Assembly (NCBI GenBank): GCA_003427395.1 | Contig: BFEA01000224.1 | Location: forward strand, 459,136 to 490,816 | From: Chara braunii | Lineage: Eukaryota > Streptophyta > Charophyceae > Charales > Characeae | Reading direction: 5' to 3' | Length of the DNA: 31,681 nt | Shown: positions 1 to 9,099 of the stretch, one piece after another | Layout of the letters: each line of letters starts with the position of its first letter | Position numbering within the stretch: the first letter of the stretch is position 1 | The notes under the pieces: generated by a model | What the model was told of the DNA's origin: nothing | Database searches by the model: none | The model's input: the letters and a program-made list of their open reading frames with translations, nothing else | Made by a program: the position numbers and the translations under genes

Positions 1-50
<50 letters not shown>
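1..50. repeat. (GA)n microsatellite, left edge
   Basis: A pure GA dinucleotide tract that runs straight into the terminal bases of the first PLE pseudo-LTR (AGTAAGGAGAAC). A tract of the same strand polarity closes the window on the right. The two tracts may be halves of one microsatellite into which the PLE array inserted, or simply the places where the assembly stopped. Confidence 0.95.
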
Positions 51-53
<3 letters not shown>

Positions 54-1251
54 AAGGAGAACACGTAGGTGAAAGATGTAGCAATAGCCCAAGAACAAAC
101 GCAACAGAAGACCCTTCAGTCTTGATAAATAACCAATATAGCTCATCCTACGCGTCGCCCCGATGCGTTTCGTTGCTGGCGTAGTCAGCAACTCATCAGG
201 GGGCACAACTGATCCCGCAAAGTATACGGAATCCAAACTCCGCCTACCTTAAATAGTTGATGTACCGGCCACAGCCCCGTACGTACCCGTTCCATAAAAA
301 CACAGACTTCCAACCCAGCATAGCACCCTTACTCGTACACTAGACCTCGTCCTACTACCCATTATCCTATCAACTCTCTCCCACTGTGTCATCTTCCGAG
401 TTCATCTGACAGCCAATTAGGACCAGGTTCGTTTAGCGTAGATCAACCACCTAATGCCCGCGTATACATATGACGACCACATTCTGTTCTGACAACTAAA
501 ACAAGTTAGAAAAACCTGTAATTAAGAGAAATAAAACTTCTAATCACTCAAATCCGAAAAAACCAGCAAGTCTAAAAAACCGTTGATCAGCCCATCCGAA
601 CTCAGTCGTAGATAACAACGACCCTTCGTGCACCGATATCATAACGCCTCCTCATCATGCCTCAGCGTCACTGCGCCGGTGCACAAACCGGCTGCATTTA
701 CGGACATATAACCAAAATAGCAAATAGCAGAAAGATGAGTTCAAAAAAACAACCAAAAACAGCCTAAAAACTCACACCTCCAAAACAGGGTCCTTAGGAG
801 CCAACAAACCGTTATCAGCAGACTGAGCGTACTGTCAGTGTACCTAGATCGATCGTTACCTCAGGTCTCAAACCCTCGCCGATCGATCTGTATCACGTCC
901 TTTATATCTTACGCTAACGGGTGTTGCTAATGCATAACTCGATCACCCGACAACCGTTCTACCTCCTTTGTGATAGTTCCATCCCCGCAGGTTGCTACGG
1001 TTGGATCGCTGCCCACAGAGTGTTCGTATAAAAAAATAGCGGGTTCCACTGCTCTACTGACCATGTCTCTGCGTAAGCCAACTGACAACAAAGTAACCGA
1101 CATTCTCATATTATCGGAAAACACCCGATCGGAAAAATCATTACCACCGCAAAACTTCACCGCCGATCTAAATATCTCAAAATCCCGGGGTACATCCCTG
1201 AAAGATACTCTTTCCGGGGACGCCCAGAAAAGTTAGCAAATTTTGCTAACG
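51..1251 (-). repeat. PLE pseudo-LTR, copy 1
   Basis: A segment of about 1.2 kb that recurs at 4165-5370 and 30415-31628 with only scattered substitutions and small indels. At its element-sense 5' edge it has a 19-bp palindrome (1233-1251, arms GTTAGCAAA). A hammerhead ribozyme core lies near its other edge. An open stretch of 88 codons on the plus strand (970-1236) and 77 on the minus strand (927-1160) stays open in all three copies. I recognise no product and do not call either a gene. Confidence 0.8.
147..203 (-). ncRNA. Hammerhead ribozyme core in PLE pseudo-LTR, copy 1
   Basis: On the minus strand the conserved core CUGAUGA (199-193) is followed by a 7-bp stem II (GUUGCUG with CAGCAAC, 7-nt loop) and then GAAA (171-168). 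Stem III is CGCAUC with GACGCG around a GGGGC loop and has one A-C mismatch here. The UA that precedes the cleavage position is at 150-149. Stem I is poorly supported: only two G-C pairs next to the core are obvious. Hammerhead motifs are known in PLE pseudo-LTRs, and the match to the invariant core is exact. Activity is uncertain because of stem I. Confidence 0.8.
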
Positions 1252-1417
1252 CAGCGAGAGAGACCTCCAGGGGATAACCCCAGAGGCGTGATTAAAACAT
1301 CAAGGCTGAAACCACAGCAAGGGTAGCTTCTTCTGATGTGGACGACCGACTAATCCTCACCATACTGGCGAAAAGGGATAATCTCTAGGAAGACTTTTTA
1401 GAGAATGAGGAAAAATC

Positions 1418-2626
1418 CTACATCGACTGGATCCTGATACAACCTGCCTCTAGCAAATGCCTTTGGTTCTTTGTCCTGGGAAACAGATGAATATGGATAG
1501 GCATGGACTCAACAACGACCCGTACCCCCAGAAAGTCAAAAGCATTGAACCCTTCATCTTTCCTTACCAGATTCAGGTTGCGGTCATAACACCTTTTAAA
1601 ACGATTAATCATACGCATCGCAGAGTCCTCAGATCCGCTATCAGGTCCACCCCACCCTACAAAGATAGCCACATCATCAATCAACCGCATACCTCTAAAA
1701 AAAGTCCGGTCATTACCCAGTGAATCTAGGAACACAGCTTCAGATTTCGCACATACCAAAGAAGCCAGCGCAGGGATGAAATGTTTACCCATGGGTATTC
1801 CAAAGATTTGCTTCAGCAACTGTCCTCTACTTTTGAGAAAGGTACTGCCCAATTTCAATTCCACAACTTTCCTTATCAATGCGAAATCGATAAACACAAA
1901 CCCTTCGACCTTCTTCCTACTTCTGGCCATCATACATATCTTCTCCCTCAGATTTACCCTCAACCCCACAAGATTCCTATTTGCATGGTAGCAAACAAGC
2001 CAGCATACTGCGTCTAGGATACTGTCGTGTGACAGTCTTGCAAACATATCTTTAATATCATAGCTTCTGGCAATAGATCTAGCTGCTATCTTTCCCAACT
2101 CTTCCTGTACAGCTTCAGACTGCCTTCGCAAATCATCCATTGAACGCAAATCAAAGTGCCTGCTTCCGCTTATACCAAACAACATAAACCGGATCGCCCG
2201 TCCTATCCTCGAGCCCGCCAGGCGAGCAGGATCCTTAGTGGCTGGAGAGATCGGTCTCCATCTACTTAGGTACTTATCTCTCGGGAGGACATACGCCTGT
2301 ATACCGGTTAAAGCAAATTTCACATACTCAGACCATCTGAGTATAAAGCTTCTCGTCGTGCAACCAACGTAGGTATGTCTACACCACGGGCTTACCAGTA
2401 CATAAACGCCGGTTCCCCTCGTAGTAAGATCTCCCTCTTCCTCGCTCAGGAAGCTGATCCATTTCCTTGCCCACGGGAAATGATTTCTGATTGTTAGTAT
2501 TACAAACAAACAAATGATCTCATCTTCCTCACTGGTCATCAGCGTCCTTCGGTTCAGCGACACCCTCCTTCCCCTCTCCCACATCTTGCGTTTGAGCTCC
2601 TCTATAGCTAACAAAGCCACCCTCAC
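1418..2626 (-). pseudogene. PLE ORF2, GIY-YIG endonuclease and reverse transcriptase, internally deleted
   Basis: The frame is open for 402 codons. The GIY-YIG domain is near the N terminus: GVYVLV at residues 73-78 for GIY, TYVG at 85-88 for YIG, then the Arg-rich FILRW. Reverse transcriptase motifs follow: RPIS (124-127), the palm motif A aspartate in YDIKDMF (D190), FGIPMG (275-280), the catalytic LIDD (315-318) and FLG (365-367). Comparison with the other copies shows that about 1.4 kb is missing after residue 108, removing the second half of the endonuclease and the N-terminal part of the RT, yet the frame stays open. The first codon is GTG, overlapping the ORF1 stop by two bases, with TAA just before it. 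Translation would therefore need a frameshift, reinitiation or splicing. Probably inactive. Confidence 0.85.
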
Positions 2627-3536
2627 TTACCCGCCAGAGTAAACACATGCGCAGAATCATCAATTTCTCCATAAGCAAGCTTGGCCCGACATCTCACAAT
2701 CTCGCTGACTGCTTGATCCTTCCTGACCCACTCAATCCCTTCTTCATTGCATATCTTGTGGAGTTCGGGGGCCTTCTTAGCGGAAAGAGATCGATGCATT
2801 CCAATAACGAAATCTAACATCTCCTCACCTGCCACGTCATTACCCAACCCCCTCCTCTTAGATGGAGGCGTTTGCACGTGTTCGGGAACATCTTCCACAA
2901 TGATGGGAGAAGCCCTCGTTGCTCTGGCTTTAGAGGCAGATAACGCCCTCCCGCCATCGATCCTCCTCTTTCCTTTCCTCCTCTCAATCGCGTCAATCAG
3001 CCTACCCGCTTCCTCCCTCACCTCATCGCTCTCATCCTCCGATTCATCGATGTAGCTACAAATCTCTCGAAGCATTCTGGCTTTCGTCTTCGGTGATTTC
3101 TTCTTTGCCGCTGGTACAACACCCGAACTCACCACCTTCATATGCTGATTCAGCATCCTCATCAACTTCGCTTCCAAACGAGCTTCCCTGGCCTCAACTT
3201 CTCGGAGCCTGTCCGCTTCCTTCTTCTGTTCCTCGATCCTCCTTTCCTGTTCTTCCCGCATCTTCTCCCTTTTCTCGTCCTCGACCTTTTGCGTCAGCAT
3301 CTTCCTCCGGAAGTACGCCTTTATCTCGATAGTCTTATCGTCCACCACCGGACCGGTTGCGTCATCTGGGGTGGGCGCCCGTTACCGGACGCCCTACAAT
3401 TACGGGCATAATGACCGTATTTCCCTCATAAATGACAGGTAACGGAGCTGTTCTGATAACCTGACAGGTTTACTGGCGTGAAATTCACTCCATAAGTTTG
3501 GAACGGTTGCTGTACTGTCTGCTGAGGATTCGTCAT
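2623..3536 (-). pseudogene. PLE ORF1, gag-like CCHC and coiled-coil protein
   Basis: The start ATG at 3536-3534 opens a Gln/Pro-rich leader, then a CX2CX4HX4C zinc knuckle. In this copy the second knuckle cysteine is a TGA stop (3428-3426). A one-base loss near 3350, relative to the copy at 28870-29784, shifts the frame before the main body. From 3348 on, 241 codons are open: a strongly charged coiled coil rich in Glu/Arg/Lys, an acidic patch (YIDESEDESDEV), a basic stretch, and a C-terminal SAP-like segment (KICNEEGIEWVRKDQAVSEI). A nucleic-acid-binding, gag-like role is inferred from the knuckle. The stop overlaps the first codon of ORF2. Confidence 0.75.
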
Positions 3537-4164
3537 ACTTCAGCTGCTTCGGCGCACTTGTCTTCGCCTTCTATATCTCTGATTTCTGATAAAACAACCG
3601 ATACTGTGAACTCGTCCCAACACTGCTTCAAGGACATCTATAGCTTCCTCGGTAGACTAAAGGTCCCTAAAGTGTAAGGCAACGAAGATTGCTGGCGTAA
3701 GCGTATATTCAAGCAGCCTCTGGAGCTCAATCCATTGCCGTTCCACTCTATATCCCTGAAATTTCTCGTCGACATCCCCGAAAAATTCCTATGAGAACCG
3801 ACCCGACCAGATAAGGAAAGGGAATCGTATCACCAATTCTACCGTTAATGGAAATTAATAATAATACTAAATCTACTTTATCCTTCCAGTATGCTCGTCA
3901 GAAAGTCTTACACATAATCAGGATACGTACATTACGGACCCACCCTCTGCATTCTCCTTTACATCGCATCTCGTTAAGGATCCAGCAACTAGTTAGAACA
4001 ATGGCAAGCATGCAACCATACCTCAGGGCAAACTTGATCATCGCGCCAATCACTCCTAGTTGCGCACAGAACCATAGTGACGATCACGCTAAAATTTCCA
4101 TAAACTATACCGCACGTAGCCACCGAGCCACTGTCTAAACACGTCGGTTACCACGCTATCAGAG
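3537..4164 (-). other. PLE leader between pseudo-LTR and ORF1, copy 1
   Basis: Closely matches 29785-30414 upstream of ORF1 in copy 3, so it belongs to the element. I see no convincing reading frame; the plus-strand open stretch at 3848-4138 is not kept in copy 3. It ends in a short AGAGA run just before the next pseudo-LTR, which may be a trace of the (GA)n target between tandem units. Confidence 0.6.
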
Positions 4165-5370
4165 AAGTAAGGAGAACATGATGGCGAAGAATGTAGCAAT
4201 AGCCCAAGAACAAACGCAACAGCGGACCCTTAAGTCTTGATTAATAACCAATATAGCTCATCCTACGCGTCGCCCTGACGCGTTTCGTTGCTGGCATAGT
4301 CAGCAACTCATCAGGGGGCACAACTGATCCCGCAAAGTATACGGAATCCAAACTCCGCCTGCCTTAAATAGTTGATGTACCGGCCACAGCCCCGTGCGTA
4401 CCCGTTCCATAAAAACATACAGACTTCCAACCGAGCATAGCACCCTTACTCGTACACTAGACCTCGTTCTACTACCCATTCTCCTATTAACTCTCTCCCA
4501 CTGTGTCATCTTTCGTGTTCATATGACAACCAATTAGGACCAGGTTCGTTTACCGTAGATCAACCACCTGATGCCCGCGTATACATATGACGACCACATT
4601 CTGTTTTGACAACTAAAACAAGTTAGAAAAACCTGTAATTTAGAGAAATAGAACTTCTAATCACTCAAATCCGAAAAAACCAGCAAGTCTAAAAAACCGT
4701 TGATCAGCCCATCCTAACTCAGTCGTAGATAACAACGACCCTTCGTGCACTGATATAATCATGCCTCCTCCTCATGCTCAGCGTCACTGCGCCGATGCAC
4801 AAACCGGCTGCATTTACGGACATATAACCAAAATAGCAAGTAGTAGAAAGATGAGTTCAAAAAAACAACCAAAAACAACCTAAAAACTCACACCTCCAAA
4901 ACAGGGTCCTTAGGAGCGAGCAAACCGTTATCAGCAGACCGAGCGTACTGTCAGTGTACCCAGATCGATCGTTACCTCAGGTCTCAAACCTTCCCCGATC
5001 GATCTGTATCACGTCCTTTATATCTTACGCTAACGTGTGTTGCTAATGCATAACTCGATCACCCGACAACCGTTCTACCTCCTTTGTGACAGTCCCGTCC
5101 CCGCAGGTTGCTCCGGTTGGATCGCTGCCCACAGAGTGTTCATATAAAAAAATAGGGGGTTCCACCGCTCTACTGACCCTGTTTTTGCGTAAGCCGGCTG
5201 ATAGCAAAGTAACCGACATTCTCATATTATCGGAAAACACCCGATCGAAAAAATCATTTCCACCGCAAAACTTCACCGTTGATCCAAATATCTCCAAATC
5301 TCAGGGTACATCCCTGAAAGATACTCTTTCCGGGGACGCCCAGAAAAGTTAGCAAATTGTGCTAACGCAG
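4165..5370 (-). repeat. PLE pseudo-LTR, copy 2 (shared)
   Basis: The second copy of the 1.2 kb repeat. It is the 3' pseudo-LTR of PLE copy 2 and the 5' pseudo-LTR of copy 1. The edge palindrome near 5349-5367 is degenerate here. It is followed by AGCAAGAGAGA and then the ORF2 3' region, as in copy 1. Confidence 0.8.
4262..4318 (-). ncRNA. Hammerhead ribozyme core in PLE pseudo-LTR, copy 2
   Basis: The best preserved of the three cores. CUGAUGA is at 4314-4308, stem II has seven pairs with loop ACUAUGC, then GAAA. Stem III has six perfect pairs (CGCGUC with GACGCG) and the loop AGGGC. UA lies at 4265-4264 before the predicted cleavage point. Stem I again shows only two clear pairs. The fully paired stem III, where copy 1 has an A-C mismatch, suggests the paired form is ancestral. 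Confidence 0.85.
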
Positions 5371-5533
5371 CAAGAGAGAACTCCAGGGGATAACCCTGGA
5401 GGCGTGATTCAAACATCAAGGCTGAAACCGCAGCAAGGGTAGCTTCTTCTGATGTGGACGACCGACTAATCCTCACCATACTGGCGAAAAGGGATGATCT
5501 CTTGGAAGAGTTTTTAGAGAATGAGGAAAAATC

Positions 5534-7736
5534 CTACATCGACTGGATCCTGATACAACCTGCCTCCAGCAAATGCCTCTGGTTCTTTGTCCTGGGAAAC
5601 AGATGAATATGGATAGGCATGGACTCAACAACGACCCGTACCCCCAGAAAGTCAAAAGCATTGAACCCTTCATCTTTCCTTACCAGATTCAGGTTGCGGT
5701 TATAACAGCTTTCAAAATGATTAATAATACGCATCGCAGAGTCCTCAGATCCGCTATCAGGTCCACCCCACCGTACAAAGATAGCCACATCATCAATCAA
5801 CCACATACCTCTCAAAAAAGTCCGGTCATTACCCAGTGAATCCAGGAACACAGCTTCAGATTTCGCACATACCAAAGAAGCCAGCGCAGGGGTGGAATGT
5901 CTACCCATGGGTATTCCAAAGATTTGCTTCAGCAACTGTCCTCTACTCTTGAGAAAGGTACTGCCCAATTTCAATTCCACAGCTTTCGTGATCAATGCGA
6001 AATCGATAAACACAAACCCTTTGACCTTCTTCCTACTTCTCGCCATCATACATATCTTCCCCCTCAGACTTACCCTCACCCCCACAAGATTCCTATTTGC
6101 ATGGTATCAAACAAGCCAGCATACTGCGTCTAGATACTGTCGTGTGACAGTCATGCAAACATATCTTTAATATCATAGCTTTTGGCAATAGATTTATTTG
6201 CTATATTCCCCAACTCTTCCTCTACATCTTCAGACTGCCTCCGCAAATCATCCATCGAACGGAGATTAAAGTGCCTGCTTCCCGCTATACCAAACGACAT
6301 AAACCGGATCGCCCGTCCTATCCTCGAGCCCGCCAGGTGAGCAGGATCCTTAGTGGCTGGAGAAATCGGTCTCCATCTACTTAGGTCCTTATCTTTCGGG
6401 AGGACAAACGCCTGCCCAACCTCACCTCTCTTACCCCACGGTGCTACCCTCTCGAGCCCACTTTTTCTGTAAGCAGCCTTCATGTCATTCATAACCTCAA
6501 TCTCCCTCGTCTGAACCGGAATGTAGCTCGGGGAGGCATTGAAGGTTAGTTCATACGCATGCGAGTACAACACAGGACAAACAAGCAAGGTGTCACCGGG
6601 ATTCCTATCAATTGGTACTGCAACAAGATCTTCAAACGACCGAAACCAAGCGTGTACCTCCCCAACCGACATGGCCAAAGGTTGGCGTACCAATCCTCTC
6701 CTCAAACAAGTAACTAGGTCTCTTTCCACGATGTGTGCTTGGTCCGATCAATCCCACGGCTTCAAAGCCGCCAGGATGCATTCGCGTAACTTCCGAGTCG
6801 ATGAATCATCCTCGTAAGTCACATTTTTACAATTCCTGATGAAACCCGGGTTGCCCGGTACATCACTAATTCTCACCATTACGTGACCCATTGATCTGGG
6901 CAGATCCATAACACCGCATGTACAAAGGGAGTCCACCAAGCCTGCAAACTACCGCTGATTATGTATGATCTGGCCGACCGTACGCCTACGGCAGAACACC
7001 ACCCGGATTCTTGAGGTGACATACCCTCGAAGGGGTGGTACCCTGATCACACCCTGCAGAGCACGTCCAGTAGCCTCCCTTACTGCCCGGGAGTTAACGT
7101 TGGTTGAGAACGGAAGTCTGACAATTGGTTTGTTCCTCACTTCAATACCGTATTTCCTCCTGAGCACTCTGAACATGTGTGATCCTCAACTGATTCCTGG
7201 TACACTCCTGTTAAAAGTACTTGCTGTCCTATAAAGTGCGAGGAGCTCAGCCGCTTCTTTCCGATAGAGATCCCTGACCCTCCATGGTTGAGCAAGCAAG
7301 TTGTGGAGCACATACCGTCTATGCTCAACTGCGGAAGACATAATTCGGATCTTCGTTATCATAAACCATCCGCCCGCTTCCATTTCCTTCCGGCATAACT
7401 TCAAGGGCCGACTTCCCCAGCGCACTTCACAAAGGACTCCCCAACCTTACCTTTCATGACTTTCCATCTATCTGCTCATATATCGCCCCCACTCGAAATC
7501 AGAGTACGCTGCCCCATCCCATCTTTCCATCCCTTCAACAGATCTATGATCGATGCTAACCCATTAAAGGTGATAATCCTACTCTGAAGAATGCTAACAC
7601 CTTTCCTCCCTCTCTCCCTTTTTCCTTTCCTCCTCCTACCCTTCGCACCCCTCTACCTTCGTCCCTACGTATTCAAGGCGGGTGAGAATCTTTTTATCAA
7701 CATTTTCTCTGCCACCAGGGGGTCCTCGATTTTAAC
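5534..7736 (-). pseudogene. PLE ORF2, endonuclease end, linker and reverse transcriptase, decayed
   Basis: Read from the insertion point, it starts with the end of the GIY-YIG domain (VAEKMLIKRFSPALN, with the expected Glu at 7709-7707). A very basic linker follows, then a region including YVLHNLLAQPWRVRDLY and a Cys/His segment (LCTCGVMDLPRSMGH). Next come a PLE-type D-N-G segment (PIDRNPGD), RPIS, YDIKDMF, FGIPMG, LIDDVAIF and FLG. The lesions include stops near 7664, 7652 and 7467, a frameshift near 7410, TGA at 7186, TAG at 6949, TGA at 6748 and 6151, and a one-base loss near 6132 relative to copy 1. Several are TGA, as CGA-to-TGA decay in methylated DNA would give. This copy keeps the RT N-terminal region deleted from copy 1. 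Not functional. Confidence 0.8.
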
Positions 7737-7742
7737 AATAAG
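7737..7742. repeat. Target-site duplication, left (AATAAG)
   Basis: AATAAG here and at 28484-28489 flank the giant element. Removing one copy joins the PLE frame without a gap (minus strand, codons CTT ATT, residues Leu-Ile). That makes it much better supported than a chance six-base match. Confidence 0.75.
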
Positions 7743-7747
7743 CAGAA

Positions 7748-7775
7748 AACATGTTATTCGTTAAAATAGGACATT
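7748..7775 (+). repeat. Terminal inverted repeat, left
   Basis: Begins AACATGTTATTCG and ends AATAGGACATT. It is the reverse complement of 28451-28478 over 28 bases with one mismatch (T versus C at the fifth base). Five further bases (CAGAA, 7743-7747) lie between it and the target duplication and do not match their counterparts (GGAAG) on the right except at the outermost base. Confidence 0.9.
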
Positions 7776-7946
7776 GCATTTTAAATTGGTACTCGCGAGC
7801 TTTAAATTTCATGTTAAAATTACCATATTTTAGACTTAAATGGAACTTGGGGCTACGAGAATTGAACCCGATGATTGCAATTAAGAGGCCATAAATCGAA
7901 ATTGAACTGAAGGTCCAAGGCAATCACGTACTGAGCATGATGGTTC

Positions 7947-8655
7947 AAGTGAGGATTCCATTGCACTTCCCTAAATTTTGTAACTTAAAAATCGTTATGG
8001 TAATTGACATCCATAAATTGAAACTTTATCGAACTTCAAGACTAACTTTTAGGCAATAACACGGTAAACGAGATGGTTTAAGTATGGATTCCATCGCACT
8101 TTATGGAAGACTAACTTGAAGGCAATCACACGGCAAACGAGATGGTTTAAGTATGAATTCCATCGCACTTCAATAATTTATGTAACTTAAAAGACGTAAC
8201 TGGTGGACTTGCACAAATTGGAACTCAATCGAAGAGTTAACTTTAAGGCAATCACACGGTTTACCGTGTGATTGCCTTAGAGTTAAGTATGAATTCCATC
8301 ACACTTCGATAATTTATGTTACTTAAAAGACATTACCGGCATGTCGTTGTCATACATTGAAATTCGCTGACACTGGAAGGTGCACGTAATAAGACATTGA
8401 ACGAGAAGGTTTTGAATGACCTCAGAGTCTGCATGAATTTTGATTAATTTTGAGTGGGGCATATTTGACATGACATTGTGTCAAGCAGAAATTGATTGTC
8501 AATGGAATAGTTGATGCGATCACACGGCAAACGAGATGGCAAACGAGATGGTTTAAGTAGTGTGGATTTCGTCGCACTTTGGCAAATTACCATAAACTGA
8601 CATGACATTATCATGAACTTAAAATCAAGTGAGTACCATGAATTCCGTCGCACTT
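7947..8655 (+). repeat. Left subterminal array of the 22-bp motif
   Basis: Six copies at 7947-7968, 8080-8101, 8149-8170, 8285-8306, 8555-8579 (three bases longer) and 8632-8655 (longer, degenerate). Typical form: AAGT at 1-4, GGATTCC at 7-13, CG at 16-17, ACTT at 19-22. Most are preceded by a conserved segment reading GGCAATCACACGG then CAAACGAGATGG, so the repeat unit is about 50-70 bp. The region is AT-rich, unlike the interior. It has no gene. Arrays of this kind near transposon ends are usually binding sites for the element's own protein; that role is inferred. Confidence 0.8.
8245..8278. repeat. Perfect 16-bp-arm hairpin
   Basis: AAGGCAATCACACGGT, then TT, then its exact reverse complement. 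The arm is the same segment that precedes the subterminal 22-bp motif copies, so it is a head-to-head inversion of that repeat unit. Confidence 0.9.
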
Positions 8656-9099
8656 CAAGAAATATCGTAACAAAATTGATCTACGAATGTTGTGTCTAAA
8701 TTAAATGCTATGAGCCGCCGCAATCTAAATTTTCGAAACGGTTTCCGCTATTATACATAAATGTAAAACATCTACAAGTGTCCCCGAGCATCTATATAAT
8801 GTCTGTATCTTCTCCAGAACCACACACTCCACATGCGCAAGGGCGAATAGGATACAAATAATCATGACTCATTTCTTCTGTCGCACATCCTACACAATAC
8901 GTGACATGCACACACGAGCGAAAATGAAATGTCGGTAAAGTAGAAACATCAACACATCATGAAGTTAACTTCAGAAATTGCTTAACCACCACCTAACCAT
9001 CCGAAAAACATCAACCCTAAACTGTGTACAAAATCTGCCAACTCGTCGTACAACAGACTCGTCGCAATTCACCAAGTCAAAAGAGAATATAGTCCATTC
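8656..9099. other. Gene-free stretch before the DUF7869-like gene
   Basis: AT-rich sequence between the subterminal array and the 3' end of the minus-strand gene. It presumably holds that gene's 3' untranslated region. I see no reading frame, repeat or RNA gene. Confidence 0.4.

Larger units (their letters stand above)
51..5370 (-). mobile_element. Penelope-like element, copy 1, with both pseudo-LTRs
   Basis: Read on the minus strand, this copy runs from the pseudo-LTR at 5370-4165, through a leader, ORF1 (3536-2623) and ORF2 (2626-1418), to the second pseudo-LTR (1251-51). The upstream pseudo-LTR is shared with the 3' end of copy 2, so the units sit in tandem, as PLEs often do. The class is shown by a GIY-YIG endonuclease joined to a PLE-type reverse transcriptase. 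The endonuclease comes first, the permuted order known from Chlamys/Naiad-type PLEs of green algae, spike moss, protists and invertebrates. The copy is dead: ORF1 has a stop and a frameshift, and ORF2 lacks about 1.4 kb internally. Confidence 0.85.
4165..7742 (-). mobile_element. Penelope-like element, copy 2, 3' part cut by the giant insertion
   Basis: This holds the pseudo-LTR and the RT half of ORF2. It stops at 7742, where the large inverted-repeat element begins. Its missing 5' part is at 28484-31628: the two halves share AATAAG at the break, and the reading frame continues when one copy of those six bases is removed. Both halves are therefore one PLE interrupted by the 20.7 kb insertion. 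Confidence 0.85.

Noticed and set aside
2290-2315. Copy 1 ORF2 deletion as a spliced intron (donor-like GTAAGT in copy 3, acceptor-like CAG in copy 2)
   Set aside because: The missing sequence encodes conserved endonuclease and RT residues, and the junction keeps extra bases that exact splicing would not leave.
7856-7925. tRNA 3'-half look-alike on the minus strand (GGGTTCAATTCTCG)
   Set aside because: The T arm is only partly paired and there is no 5' acceptor partner.
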